A stretch of DNA of 64,000 nt from positions 2,327,556 through 2,391,555 of the forward strand of contig NC_079223.1 of the NCBI RefSeq assembly GCF_029633865.1. Direction: 5' to 3'. Shown piece after piece: positions 1-46,389 of this stretch. Each line of letters opens with the position of its first letter. Position 1 is the first letter of the stretch. The position numbers and the translations under genes were made by a program. The DNA comes from Lampris incognitus (taxonomy: Eukaryota; Chordata; Actinopteri; Lampriformes; Lampridae). The notes under the pieces were generated by a model, which saw only the letters and a list, made by a program, of their open reading frames with translations, was not told where the DNA came from and did not search any database.

Positions 1-248
1 GTTGAAGGGGGGAGGGGGAACTGGAGGGAATAGTATGATCCTTCCACGCACTACGTCCCCCTGGTGAAACTCCTCACTGTCAGGTGAAAAGAAGCGGCTG
101 GTGACTCCACATGTATCGGAGGAGGAATTTAGTAGTCTGCAGCCCGCCTCGGATCAGCAGAGGGGGTGGAGCAGTGACTGGGACGGCTCAGAAGAGTAGG
201 GTAATTGGACGGTTACAATTGGGGAGAAAAGAGGGGGGTCCAAAAAAA
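1..248 (+). repeat. tRNA-derived SINE, family A, copy 1 (5' part outside)
   Basis: Contains the family body (CCCTGGTGAAACTCCTCACTG, then GTCTGCAGCC, then GGGGTAATTGG) and the A/G-rich tail. It matches copies at 26874, 31616, 37909, 41920 and 49335. The tRNA-like head is outside the window. Confidence 0.8.
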
Positions 249-361
249 ATTTAACAATTGAAGACCACATTGAGTGTATGTGTACATTTAGTAATGGCGA
301 CTATTTTGTTGCGGTTCTTCCATAAAAATTAAAAAGTTGCAGCATCTTAATCACTTCTCAG

Positions 362-36643
<36,282 letters not shown>

Positions 36644-36915
36644 CAGGTGAGGGTTGAAGTGAATGTGTATACATACCACAGGGTTCCTACAGTCAGCAGG
36701 ATGCGTGAAGTAATCATGTCAAGATGGACCAGAACCTCAAATCAGTGTTTCCAGCATCTTGTGGAATCCATGCCATGCAGAGCTGAGGCTGTATTTAGAG
36801 CAGGGGGAGGCCCTCCCCACTACGAGTGTAGTGTTCCTAATGAAGTGGTGTGTGTCAGTGAATATATGTTAAGGAGCTTTTTTAACAGGATTTATTTTTG
36901 TTTTGCTTTCAACAG

Positions 36916-37073
36916 GAAGTAACACCGAAGAAGAATTACAACCGTCTGTTCTCTTATATTACATTTTCTTTGCTAAGCTGATTTTTTTTCTCTCACTTTA
37001 GTTGAAATCATATAAGCTAGTTGCAGAGTTGCAGTTTTGTTATGTGTTAATAAAGAAGGCTATACATTTCTTC
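36916..37073 (+). other. ddx43: ddx43 3'UTR exon
   Basis: Acceptor AAC-AG ends at 36915 after a pyrimidine-rich tract. The exon carries no reading frame of note and contains AATAAA at 37049-37054. The end is estimated about 20 nt after that signal, so the exact cleavage site is not known. Confidence 0.7.
37049..37054 (+). terminator. ddx43 polyadenylation signal AATAAA
   Basis: Canonical AATAAA about 135 nt after the 3'UTR acceptor and 400 nt after the stop codon, followed by T-rich sequence. This is the likely end of the ddx43 transcript. Confidence 0.75.
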
Positions 37074-37630
37074 TGCCTTTTCATCATTTAACACTTTGAG
37101 CACTGGAGCATCACAGGCGTTGCCCCAACACTGTCCCTGTAACTTGTTACAGTAGCAGTAACAAAGTAATGTAACATGTTTCCAGTAGGATTTTGGTAAT
37201 ATTATTACGCATCATGTTATTAGTACGCAGCGTGTCACGTAGGCGGGGTGGAGCAGGGTTTTTGGCTGGATCAGCTAGCGGAGGCAGCCCAACAATGCAA
37301 ATGTCCCTGTAAGGTGACCAATGCAGCAGTTCCAGCCAGCAGCAACCAACGACGTCACTGAAGGTACATGATTGGTGGGCAAACCAAAGACGTGGCTGGT
37401 AAACATGGAAGTGAGCGTTTCCCTGTTAGCTGAGAAGCAGCGCAGCAGTTCCCACACCACAGAACATGTTGCTGCTGGTGGATACCGACACGCCTCACGG
37501 CAGAAAACATCAGTTCACACACACCAGCGCTAATAGCCACCGCAGAGTCTTCATAGTTGGTGGTATTTATAAGGGGTGTTACACCAGACTTCCCCTTAGT
37601 CATGGCTGCAGTGATTGTAGCCAGGTAATT
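37074..37630. other. intergenic, no recognised gene
   Basis: Downstream of ddx43. GTAACAAAGTAATGTAAC at about 37157-37174 is repeat-like; the rest is unclassified. Confidence 0.35.
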
Positions 37631-37631
37631 A

Positions 37632-37760
37632 TTCAGTCATTCATTCATTCATCTTGAGCCGCTTCTCCGGGGTCGGGTCGCGGTGGCGGCGAGCTCAGTC
37701 GGCACTCCAGACATCCCTCTCCCCAGCAACGCCCTCCAGCTCCTCCTGGGGGATCCAGGT
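37632..37760 (+). repeat. fish dispersed repeat fragment
   Basis: TTCATTCATCTTGAGCCGCTTCTCCGGGGTCGGGTCGCGGTGG and CTCCCCAGCAACGCCCTCCAGCTCCTCCTGGGGGATCC match a very common fish repeat. Confidence 0.6.
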
Positions 37761-37908
37761 AATTATTTCATATAAAAATAAATTGGCGCTGTTTAACCGT
37801 ATAATTAATCAGGGTTTGAAAGATGCTGTTCACGGAACCGATGTCAAAACAACCATTTTCTAAATGTCGCCGCGGTCCAGCCATACGCTAGGTTTTCTTT
37901 TCTTTTTT

Positions 37909-38000
37909 TGTTTCTGCCTTTTTCTCCCCAATTGTACCCGGCCAATTACCCCACTCTTCCGAGCCATCCGGTCTCTGCTCCACTCCCTCTGCTGATCTGA
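37909..38000 (-). repeat. SINE family A, 3' fragment
   Basis: TTTTTCTCCCCAATTGTACCCGGCCAATTACCCCACTCTTCCGAG, then broken at CTGCTGATCTGA. Confidence 0.8.
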
Positions 38001-38169
38001 ATTTCCGGCAGCCTAGACACTTTACCCCTGAACTGCCCTCTAGTGGATGTATTGCTTAACAACCATGCCAACGTAAAACCCGGATGGGACGTATGTGGGC
38101 AGCGACGTTTAGAACATTGGAAACGGACGTATCTATTTACGTACGTAAAGGGGGCATACATGAGCCTTA

Positions 38170-38463
38170 AGTCACCTGCCAGACTCTTCTGTAGTTCCCC
38201 GGTGGCGGCGGGACGACTTACTAAACTCCATTCGACCCAAGGAGTCCCTCTGCACCTTTAAGAAGCTGAAACCACACCTCTTCACCTGATGGTGTTCATA
38301 TTAAAGAAATCGCTGCTGTGCACCCTGTGCACTGCCTGTTGACACTTACGTCCTGTCGGAGCTGAACCTGTTTTTGTCGCCTCCTGACTAGGTCCTTGCT
38401 TGTGTTGTACCAGCTCTCAGATGTACGCGGCTTTTGGATAAAAGCGTCTGCTAAATGAAGTTG
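38170..38463 (+). repeat. L2-type LINE 3' end
   Basis: TTCGACCCAAGGAGTCCCTCTGCACC (RT C-terminus) to GCGGCTTTTGGATAAAAGCGTCTGCTAAATGAAG, the same terminal motif as the LINE at 14890-17480 but on the + strand. Confidence 0.75.
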
Positions 38464-38467
38464 TAAG

Positions 38468-39176
38468 TGTAACCAGGTTAAAATTAATGTTTTTATTTTA
38501 TTTTGTTTGAGTATGAAATATCACCAAATCCTGTCTGTGTGCTGTTATTTGTGTTTACTACATTTTATTTTATGTCATTATTTACTTTTATGTATGTTTT
38601 CCAACGACCGTCATATACGTGTACTGTCGCTTTAAGAGAGAGGTCTTGTGGGTACACGGAAGAGGCCATTTTTGTTTTGTGGGAGGAGTCTCAAGCAGCA
38701 ATCGAGCCGAGCCACACGTGTTTCTTACCGTGGGACAGTTTTGCTGGTTGAGGAGAACGTAACCTTGAGTATCCCTGTAAGAAGATACTGCAAGCTGTGG
38801 GATAAAATACTTGTTTATCCTTTCTTACATCGGAGTCCCGTGGACGGTTTCTCCTTCTAACGCACACGAGTGGAGTCCGGGCGGTGGTTGAACTTCGACC
38901 CCCACGTCCGTAAGAAACACCGCTCCCGCTGGAGGACTGGACGGTTGTCGAAGGGTTTGAAACCAAAATAAATGGCAAGGTGAGCCAAATAGAGTCCTGT
39001 GTGTCCCCGCTCCTTGCTTGATCATGATCATGATGATGATGATGATGAGAGACTGAGGGCCCCCCACAACACCTGGGGCCCCACCCAACTAGAACACAAC
39101 GCAGAGCTAATGATGAGAGTGACGGGCATGCAGCAGGCTGACCAGCACAGAACAGCATAGGACTGCCCCCGTTACA
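38468..39176. repeat. putative solo LTR (709 bp) with 4-bp TSD
   Basis: Starts TGTAAC and ends GTTACA (6-bp inverted termini, TG...CA) between direct repeats TAAG at 38464-38467 and 39177-39180. It contains GATAAAATA and CAAAATAAATGG as possible promoter and polyA signals on the + strand. The left flank is a LINE 3' end and the right flank a PLE fragment, so it appears inserted between two old repeats. Confidence 0.7.
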
Positions 39177-39180
39177 TAAG

Positions 39181-39845
39181 TATCGTCATAACTTTCTCAT
39201 GGTGGTCCGTCTGGTTTGATACAACAGTGCATGTGCCGTTGTCTGCCGGAAGGAGGGTGACGTTATCGTCCTACCGAGTCGTGCGAGCTTCTCTCTCGTC
39301 TCTGCTCATGTTGGACGGCAGCACCTTGGCATTGCTGAGGCAGGCGGAAACTTTCGTCCACAGTTGCGCCGCTTCCGGATCCGTGATGTTGTTTTTTCGG
39401 ATCGCTGATTCGATTCCGTGGCTGTGATCAGTCCCACTAGCGGGATGTGCCTCGGCGTGACAGCAAAACTCACCCCCTTAGCAACTCTTTCTCTGCCTGG
39501 GTGAGTTGTCTGTCAGACAGATTCTTCACCCACTTGTCCACATCGGCGGCGTGTGTCCGGCGTCCGTCTCTGTGTGCCATCGAGGGCGCCGTCCGTTGTT
39601 TGCTGGTGTCTCTGGCGTGCAGCAAGTAGGTCGAACTTCCTTTGCTGCCTGGTTTTCGACTTTCCGTATTGAGCTAGACAAGCCTTCTCCGTGAACCCAG
39701 TCACACGTTGGGAAATAGTCTCATCTAGACGCGACATGAGTCTCTGCTGGATCTGCTCCTCTGGCTTTCAAAGCGTTGACATTAAAATTAGTTTGTCTCA
39801 CCCGTTCGTTCCACAGCCGGCTCTGTGCCTTCTGGAGCAGTGGTC
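39181..39845 (-). mobile_element. PLE copy E, 5' coding fragment
   Basis: Reverse complement of 18130-18790 of copy A: GAGACTATTTCCCAACGTGTG, GCAGCAAAGGAAGTTCGACC and GGTGAAGAATCTGTCTGACAGACAACTC all match after complementing. It encodes the PLE N-terminal region (ETISQRVTGFTEKACLAQYGKS). Confidence 0.8.
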
Positions 39846-39954
39846 TCAACCCTGCTCCCAGTGTTGCCAACTCTCGCGAGACAAATAAGCAGCTGCAGCT
39901 TCAAAAATAAGCTCAATACCGCTGTAGCCTGTCGTGGCCTTAACAACATATTGT

Positions 39955-40290
39955 AGCAAATTCGGGGGGCAGTCCGGGAGCGCCACAGCCGGGACGCGAA
40001 CCCGTGGCTCCCACACCGCAAGCGTCAACGTTAACCAGTCGACTAAAGGGTCCGACCCATTAGTCAAGGACCAACGTGTCTACGTATCCATGCACGTTAC
40101 ACTACCCCCTCCTTCCTTCGGGAAGCGCGTCCCCGCGCTTCAGCATATCCGCTCCCTCACGCTTCCGATGACCTCACGATCCCACCATCCCACTTCTGAC
40201 ACCGATGTAGCGAATTCGGGGGGCAACCACAGGAGCTGCCGCGGCCGGGACGCGAACCCGTATCGCCCGCACCCCCCCGAATTAGCCACA
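39955..40290. repeat. unclassified repeat with internal direct repeats
   Basis: TGTAGCAAATTCGGGGGGCA ... CCGGGACGCGAACCCGT at 39954-40003 is repeated at 40206-40261. This arrangement suggests LTR-retrotransposon remnants but no coding region is present. Confidence 0.5.
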
Positions 40291-40740
40291 GCATTGTAAG
40301 GTGCATGGACAAGTGAAACTCGGTAGAAAGCGAAAACGCGGAGCCTTGGATATGAACAAGCCAGTGTGTGTATTGTACAGAATATTCTCGGCGTTATGGA
40401 AATACGATCTCGGACTCTCGGCTGCCTCAGTCAGTGGTGCGGTTTCCATAAAACGTCGAGCGAATTCTCAGCGAACTGTTGAAAATTCGCAAAAAGAAAA
40501 TGCGACTTAGGCGCGTTGATGCTCGTTTCGTTGATGGTTTGTAGCGTTTCGTTGGCTACGCACTGCGTAGTTCCGTCAGAAGATGGCGCTGTACGTTACG
40601 CGTGGCTATGACAGGAAGCAGACTAACTAAACGAGCCTTGGTCGTGAGAAAAACGGAGAGAGGTCGAAGTTAATTCAAATTTTGCCGTTTCCATAAGCTT
40701 TTTAATGCGATACGTCCTAAATGCGCATTAACCCCTGTAC
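40291..40740. other. intergenic, no recognised gene
   Basis: Unclassified. GGTTTCCATAAAACG (40440-) and CCGTTTCCATAAGC (40685-) look like parts of a DNA transposon. Confidence 0.3.
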
Positions 40741-40899
40741 GGGAACACAGCCATTGGCGGGGGCGAGGTGAGCGTTGGAGGAGTTTTACTATTTGGCCCC
40801 CGGTGACGGGGAGGGGGTAGGTCATCTGGGGTTTGTAGGAGGGCCAGGTGCACTACACTCGTGTGTGCGTCACGTCGAGCGTTCACAGAGCCAAGCCTC

Positions 40900-40978
40900 G
40901 ATCGATGCTGCGCGCAGGCGGCGCCGTAGGCTCGAGGCTGCGCGCAGGCGGCGCCGTAGGCTCGAGGCTGCGTCGCTC
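40900..40978 (+). repeat. GC-rich 30-bp tandem duplication
   Basis: GCTGCGCGCAGGCGGCGCCG TAGGCTCGAG occurs twice in tandem followed by GCTGCGTCG, inside a CpG-rich stretch (40730-41060). No gene is attached to it. Confidence 0.8.
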
Positions 40979-41271
40979 GGCGGAGGTTCGCACCGGAAGC
41001 CATGCTGGGAGCAGATCGTGTCAGTCGATGCCGCTGGTGAGAATACACTGAACATTAAAACAAAGCCGCTTCTTGCTTTTACAATCAAGCAGCCATAGTT
41101 TTAAAAACAAGCCCCCCCCGCCCCCCCCCCGGAAAAAAGACAACGCAACCCGCGACTCATGACTTTCTCCAGCGAGTTAGAAAAAGAAGCCCAGAGTCGC
41201 GTATTATGAGCGGACTTGGCAACTCCGGCTGCTCCGGAAGAGCTGCCGTCCTGCCGGTTTCTCTCCCGGGT

Positions 41272-41919
41272 GCGATATTATGAACCCTACATAGCCCTCG
41301 CCAAAATCCCGTACCCTGTCCCAAATCTCGCGAACGGACGCCGGATTTCCGCTGCGTTGCTAAGGAAACAATCAACTATCAACTCGGTGCGAAGCAAAGC
41401 TAACGTTAGCTACCTTCAATTTTGTAATTTTGTATTTTTCGCAATTTTGGACAGCTGGCTGCTTTTGTAATTTTGGACTGCTGGCTGTCAACAACAGAAC
41501 GGAGGTAAGTAACGTTAGTTTGATTTAAGTGTTTGCCCTGAAAACGAAATTAAGCAGGAAGTCTAGATTATTTTTGGTTTTGATTAAAAATAATCAAAAT
41601 ATTAAGTTACATAACTTATGAATCGTCTAAAAAGTGAACCATGGGGTTGAAATTATGATTGTGAGGGAAAGAATAGCCTTAAGTTGACTAACCTAACAAT
41701 TTTAGGTTACAAGGTCTGCCTCTGCTCCTTGGATACGTTATTGGTATTATATTAATGTTGATTGTGGATAACTTAGACAGGTTAAATTGTGGGTGTACAG
41801 CGTTTCCTTGATGAGCGCTAACCCCATAACAACATATTTTCGCGTTGCTACGGTGGCGCACACGTGACAAAGCCAGAAACGGGATTTTGGCGAGGCCTAT
41901 GTAGGGTTCATAATATCGC
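41272..41919. mobile_element. 648-bp DNA transposon, 41-bp TIRs, 9-bp TSD
   Basis: Left TIR 41272-41312 starts GCGATATTATGAACCCTACA; right TIR 41879-41919 is its complement with one mismatch. Flanks CTCCCGGGT at 41263-41271 and 41920-41928 are identical. It has no transposase. The inside is GC-rich on the left with CTAACGTTAGCTA and an imperfect direct repeat around AATTTTGGACAGCTGGCTG. A 9-bp duplication fits MULE or Merlin elements. Confidence 0.88.
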
Positions 41920-42210
41920 CTCCCGGGTAGCCTAGCGCTCTAGTCCGCTGCTACCATCACGGGATCGCGGGGTCGAATCCCCGTGTTACGTCCGGCTGGT
42001 CGGGCGTCCCGACAGACAGTTGGCCGTGTCTGCGTGTGGGAAGTCGGATGTGGATATTTGTCCTGGGCGCTGCACTAGCGCCTCCTCTGGTCGGTCTGTC
42101 GGGGCGCCCCCAAGATCGGCAGAGAGGGGGGGGTGGGGGGGGCAGCGCCTGGGACGGCTCAAAAAGAGCGGGGTGATTGGCCAGATACAACTGGGGAGAA
42201 AAAACAAACT
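41920..42210 (+). repeat. SINE family A, short form, with tRNA-like head
   Basis: Head CCCGGGTAGCCTAGCGCTCTAG, B box GGGTCGAATCCCC (41972-), body GCTGCACTAGCGCCTCCTCTGG, then directly to GATCGGCAGAGAGG, so the long-form middle is absent, as at 25988. Its first nine bases are duplicated by the element to its left. Confidence 0.88.
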
Positions 42211-43088
42211 ACTTCTTCTTCTTCTACTTGGTGTTTAGTGGCGGTTGGCAAACAACGAATTGGTGCGTTGTCGCCACCAACTGATATGGAGTGTGGATCA
42301 GAATGTCTAAGTTAAACTATTACCCCCCCCCCCACAAAATAAAACAAAACTCAAATCTGCACAGTTAAATTAGTTACTCTAAGATACTGAAAGGAGATTG
42401 TATAACACCCAGTTGAGTTCTTCTGTAGAATATCTATTAAACCAAATTGTACTTTTATTTTTCGGAGATTTTGAGTCATACACCTTTCTGCCTCATATTT
42501 CTGACAATATGTTATAACATGCTCTATTGGCTCTTCTTGCCCATAGTAGTCACATCTGCCTGTAAAAATATTATACACCCTCCTCTATTGCCCTCCCCTC
42601 TATCTCTGAGAAAACTATCATATCCTTTAATAGCAAAGTCTAAATCTGGTTTAAGCCAGATTTGCTAAACGCATGATTTCTGCTTTTGCTTTGTAAGATC
42701 TTGAATGAATCCTTTAAACTCTTGGCCATTCTCTTAACAAACTTCTTGCATTTCATTGCAGAATAATCAGACTGTCCTATCACCTGGCCCTCCCGGCTTT
42801 CCATCTGCTTCAAGTCTTTTATTAATATGCTCCCAGGAGACATCTTTTTTCCCAAAAACTTCTCAGCTCCCTTCACTATTATTTTAATTTTCTCCGTTTT
42901 GTGTTTGACTTGATCGGAACAGCTGATGACATAGGCAATGAACAGAATCAGTTTATCCCCCGTCAGTGCTGTGTTAGTTTTCTCTGTTTGACCGACTTCT
43001 GAGCTCGAAGGTTGGTTAACTTCATCCCTTTCATCCCTTCTCCTTTGTCTTTGTACCCTCTTCACTGCTTCTGCAAAGCTTATGTTGT

Positions 43089-43424
43089 TCACTTGCCCAA
43101 TTTCCACAACCCCCTTTCTGACTTCACAGCCACCACGTTGTCCCTGTGTTGTCCACCACAATTACAACACTTTTCCTGCACATTGTCTTGACAATCTTCA
43201 ACTCTGTGCTCACCTCCACATTTGGGACACCTCTGCCTTCCTTTGCAAACTGCTGCTATATGCCCGTATCTCTGGCATTTGGAACAATGAAGTGGAGGAG
43301 GGATATAGGGCCTAACTGGAAAGCTCATACATCTGATTTGAACTTTTTCTGGAAGTACGGACTCCTGAAACTCCAGAAGCACAGACAAGCTATCAACTCT
43401 TTCACCATTAACTGTTTTCAGCAA
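43089..43424 (-). pseudogene. LINE ORF1 zinc-knuckle domain
   Basis: CSKCQRYGHIAAVC, CPKCGGEHRVEDC and CCNCGGQH are two CCHC knuckles and a damaged third, typical of ORF1 in I-group LINEs. Confidence 0.8.
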
Positions 43425-43488
43425 TCCCTTTATTCTGTTCTGGTTTACAAGATGGCTTCCAGTGCAAACCTTGATTATATGGTTTATA

Positions 43489-43912
43489 TAGTTGTTATAT
43501 GGTTTGGAGACAGTGGTGCTGATGAAAAGACAGGAGGTGGAGCTGGAGGTGGCAGAGGTGAAGATAAGATTTTCACTGGGAGTGATGAAGAAGGACAGGA
43601 TTAGGAACGAGTATATTAGAGGGACAGCTCAGGTTGGACGGTTTGGAGACAAAGCAAGAGAGACAAGACTGAGATGGTGTGGACATGTGAGGAGGAGAGA
43701 TGCTGGGTATACTGGGAGAAGGATGCTGAATATGGAGCTGCCAGGGAAGAGGAGAAGAGGAAGGCCAAAGAGGAGGTTTATGGAGGTGGTGAGGGAGGAC
43801 ATGCAGGTGGCTGGTGTGACAGAGGAAGATGGAGAGGACAGGAAGAGATGGAGACGGATGATCCGCTGTGGCGCCCCCTAATGGGAGCAGCCGAAAGTAG
43901 TAGTAGTAGTCT
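43489..43912 (+). mobile_element. RTE-like LINE 3' end, inserted in the I-like LINE
   Basis: Starts at LYGLETVVLMKRQEVELEV, includes DRIRNEYIRGTAQVG, and ends RCGAP with tail GGAGCAGCCGAAAGTAGTAGTAGTAG. One open frame 43492-43881 (129 residues). Confidence 0.88.
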
Positions 43913-44244
43913 TCATTCTGCTTACCTCGCCCCCGCCAATACTCTGAGTCTTTCCAAGTCTTTATCCACAGGAATACCTGTTACGACTCCCCGTGTCACT
44001 CTATTTTCACTGAGAATCCTTCTTTCACTTATCGTTTTCTTGCAAATACATTCAGTATGCAAGGCTTTGTTTTTCTGTTCTTCTGTTTTATGCGTTATTA
44101 ACAAGTTTCCATCTCTCAAAATCTTAGCCATTTCCACCTCTCCTAACTTCTTTTTTAATTCCCTAGACAATGCTACCAGACTAAAGTTGACATGCATAGC
44201 ATCCTTTCTGAATTTAAGGATTATTTTAAAATCCTCCTTCACAA

Positions 44245-45097
44245 CCTTTTGACAGAGACGAGATTCAGCACCTCACATCATGGTGTACTACCAACAGTCT
44301 TGTTCTTAATGTGCAGAAGACAAAGGAGCTGATTGTGGACTTCAGGAGGTCTAGAAGCTGCAGCCACTCCCCCATACACATCAATGGGGTGGAAGTGGAG
44401 CGTGTTTCCAGCTTTAAATTCCTTGGAGTCCACATCAGCGAGGACCTTTCGTGGACATTAAACACCCAGGCCCTTGTGAAAAAGGTCCAACAACGCCTGC
44501 ATTTCCTGAGGAGGCTGAGGAGCGCCCGTCTACCACCCAAAATTCTCACCAACTTCTACCACTGCACCATAGAGAGCATCCTGACCTGCTGCATCTCAGT
44601 GTGGTACGGCAACTGAACCTCAGTAGACCAGAAAGCTCTGCAGTGGGTCGTCAAGGCGGCCCAGCATATCACCGGTACCCAGCTCCCAGCCATAAAAGAC
44701 ATTTATCACAAACGCTGCCTTCGAAGGGGTCTGAGCATCAGCAGAGATCCCACCCACCCCAACCATGGACTGTTCTCCCCCTGTGCTCTGGGAGGCGCTA
44801 CAGGAGCCTCAGAGCCCCCACTACCAGGCTCAAAAACAGCTTCTTTCCACAAGCTGTTGCCCACCTGAACCTGGCTACTCACTGAATGTCTGTAGATATT
44901 TTTAAATATTTTGTACTCCAGCTCTTTTTTAACTTATTTTTAGCTTTTGGTCTTCATGTGTGTATATCTTGTACTGTGTTTGCTGTGTTTATCTGTGTCT
45001 GTCTTGCAATGTTTGGTGAAGCCACAGCCCTCATTTCATTTTTAACATGTGCTGCACATTGTCTTTAATGACAATAAAATTGAATTGAATTGAATTT
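44245..45097 (+). mobile_element. L2-type LINE 3' end, inserted in the I-like LINE
   Basis: NVQKTKELIVDFRRSRS (44305-), FKFLGVHISEDLSW, CCISVWYGN then a stop and frameshift, RTTRLKNSFFPQAV, 3'UTR, and tail CAATAAAATTGAATTGAATTGAATT at 45072-45097. 5'-truncated. Confidence 0.88.
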
Positions 45098-45369
45098 TGC
45101 CGGACAACTCTCCTGTCTTCATCTGAACTGCTCTCTTCCAAGCTTCTTTTACTATTCAGACTTAGATCTCGCCTGTATCCCCCATGTCCTCGTCCTCTCC
45201 TACTAGAAACTTGAGACCAGCCATCAAATTCCATATCAACATCCTCTTCATCTACCTAAGTCGCCATCCTATTCCAGTCACAAACCAGTTTATGCCAACC
45301 GCCAAGTCCAAAGTCCAGGAAATCGTTGTCAAAAGCCAAAAAACTACCACGCCCTCACAATCCGTCTGA

Positions 45370-45503
45370 CCAAAGAACCACCTGATTCAATTAATCAAGG
45401 TCTTGTTAAGTAGGTAATCAGTAGAGTCAGGTGTGTTAAATTAGGGTTGGAGTGAAAACCGGCAGGATGGTAGCTCTCCAGGAGCAGGGTTGGTGACCAC
45501 TGT
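45370..45503 (-). repeat. fish MITE (probable hAT type)
   Basis: On the minus strand CAGTGGTCACCAACCCTGCTCCTGGAGAGCTACC to CACCTGATTCAATTAATCAAGG, a widespread fish non-autonomous repeat. A short piece of its start also occurs at 39840-39862. Confidence 0.65.
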
Positions 45504-45690
45504 TCTGGAGGATCTTGTTAGCTTGGTGGCCCTTGACTGAAGATTTTGTTTGCAGGCTCTTAGGTGTAATCCCACTCTGTCTGCATCTGAGGTTGAATCT
45601 CAGGTGGTTCGTGTAGTCTGCCATTTTACATGCTCTTTGCTCGTACTCGTACAAGTTTAAGGCAATTCTCGCTGAAATGAGACAACATTT
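45504..45690 (-). mobile_element. PLE 5' fragment
   Basis: CTGGAGGATCTTGTTAGCTTGGTGGCCCTTGACTGAAGATTTTGTTTGCAGGCTCTTA is the complement of 18065-18130 of PLE copy A. Confidence 0.65.
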
Positions 45691-45699
45691 CTTTATCCA

Positions 45700-46383
45700 T
45701 GCTCAATAATCCAGGTAAGAAAATCAAAAAAAGTTGAATCAGTTCATCTGGACACAGAGTTTATTGACAGATACGTTTCATCACTCATCTAAGTGACCTC
45801 TTCAGTCTCAACTGACTGCAGGTATCCCTGTCCCTTACAAACAATACAGTGGCACAATGACCGAAACCAACCATCAGTTTCATATGCACATATGGGGGCG
45901 TACTTGTCGCGGCCTAGCCCTCAAGGCTCCTGCTGCCAGCGATGGCTAGGTATGGGCCCGACGCTCCAGCGCCATCCATTTTCAGGGCTAGGTGATTCGG
46001 CAGGTGAGTTGTTACACAATCCTTAGTGGATTCGGACTTCCATGGTCACCGTCCTGCCATCCCTGAGCTGGGGGGGGGGGCTAAGATTACATGTCACCAT
46101 CTTACAAAGTTGTGATTGCAACTATTTCCCAACCCTCTGTGAATAGTACACACGGCCATAGAAAGTCTAGTAAAAGGTCACACCGATATTTGCATATGAA
46201 ACTGATGGTTGTTTCGGTCGTCACGCAACTGTATTGTGTATAAGGGTGGGGTACCTGCAGTCAGGTGAGACTGAAGAGGTCACTTAGATGATGATGAAAC
46301 GTTTCTGTCAATAAACGTTGTGTCCAGATGACTTGATTCACCTTTATTTGATTTTCTCACCTGGATTATTGAGCAGCATCAAG
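45700..46383 (+). mobile_element. PLE copy C, core replaced by 28S rRNA sequence
   Basis: Left inverted arm 45700-45900 (CTCAATAATCCAGGTAAG, TCATCTAAGTGACCTCTTCAG), then antisense 28S at 45903-46055, then the PLE tail from CCATCCCTGAGC (46057) through GACTGAAGAGGTCACTTAGATGATGATGAAACG to GGATTATTGAGCAGCATCAAG. No RT sequence remains. Confidence 0.85.
45903..46055 (-). pseudogene. 28S rRNA fragment inside PLE copy C
   Basis: On the minus strand it contains CCATGGAAGTCCGAATCCAC, GTGTAACAACTCACCTGCCG, TAGCCCTGAAAATGGATGGC and GCTGGAGCGTCGGGCCCATA, which is vertebrate 28S rRNA with a few substitutions. About 150 bp, antisense to the PLE reading direction. Confidence 0.92.
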
Positions 46384-46389
46384 ACACTT

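Larger units (their letters stand above)
42225..45240 (-). mobile_element. I/Nimb-like LINE remnant, split by two other LINEs
   Basis: Minus-strand pieces: ORF1 N-terminus MEFDGWSQVSSRRGRG at 45234-45100; ORF1 middle KEDFKIILKFRKDAMHVNF to VTRGVVTGIPVDKDL at 44242-43922; zinc-knuckle region at 43486-42640; and a 3' piece CDYYGQEEPIEHVITYCQKY at 42578-42351, like the C-terminal end of I-type ORF2. An L2-type and an RTE-type LINE, both on the + strand, separate the pieces. The RT itself is deleted. Clade is inferred from the ORF1 type. Confidence 0.7.

Noticed and set aside
42640-43424. Host zinc-knuckle gene (CNBP- or ZCCHC-like)
   Set aside because: The knuckles are of LINE ORF1 type and continue into other LINE ORF1 pieces split by insertions.
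45903-46055. Functional rRNA gene
   Set aside because: Only about 150 bp of 28S, with substitutions, lying inside a PLE.
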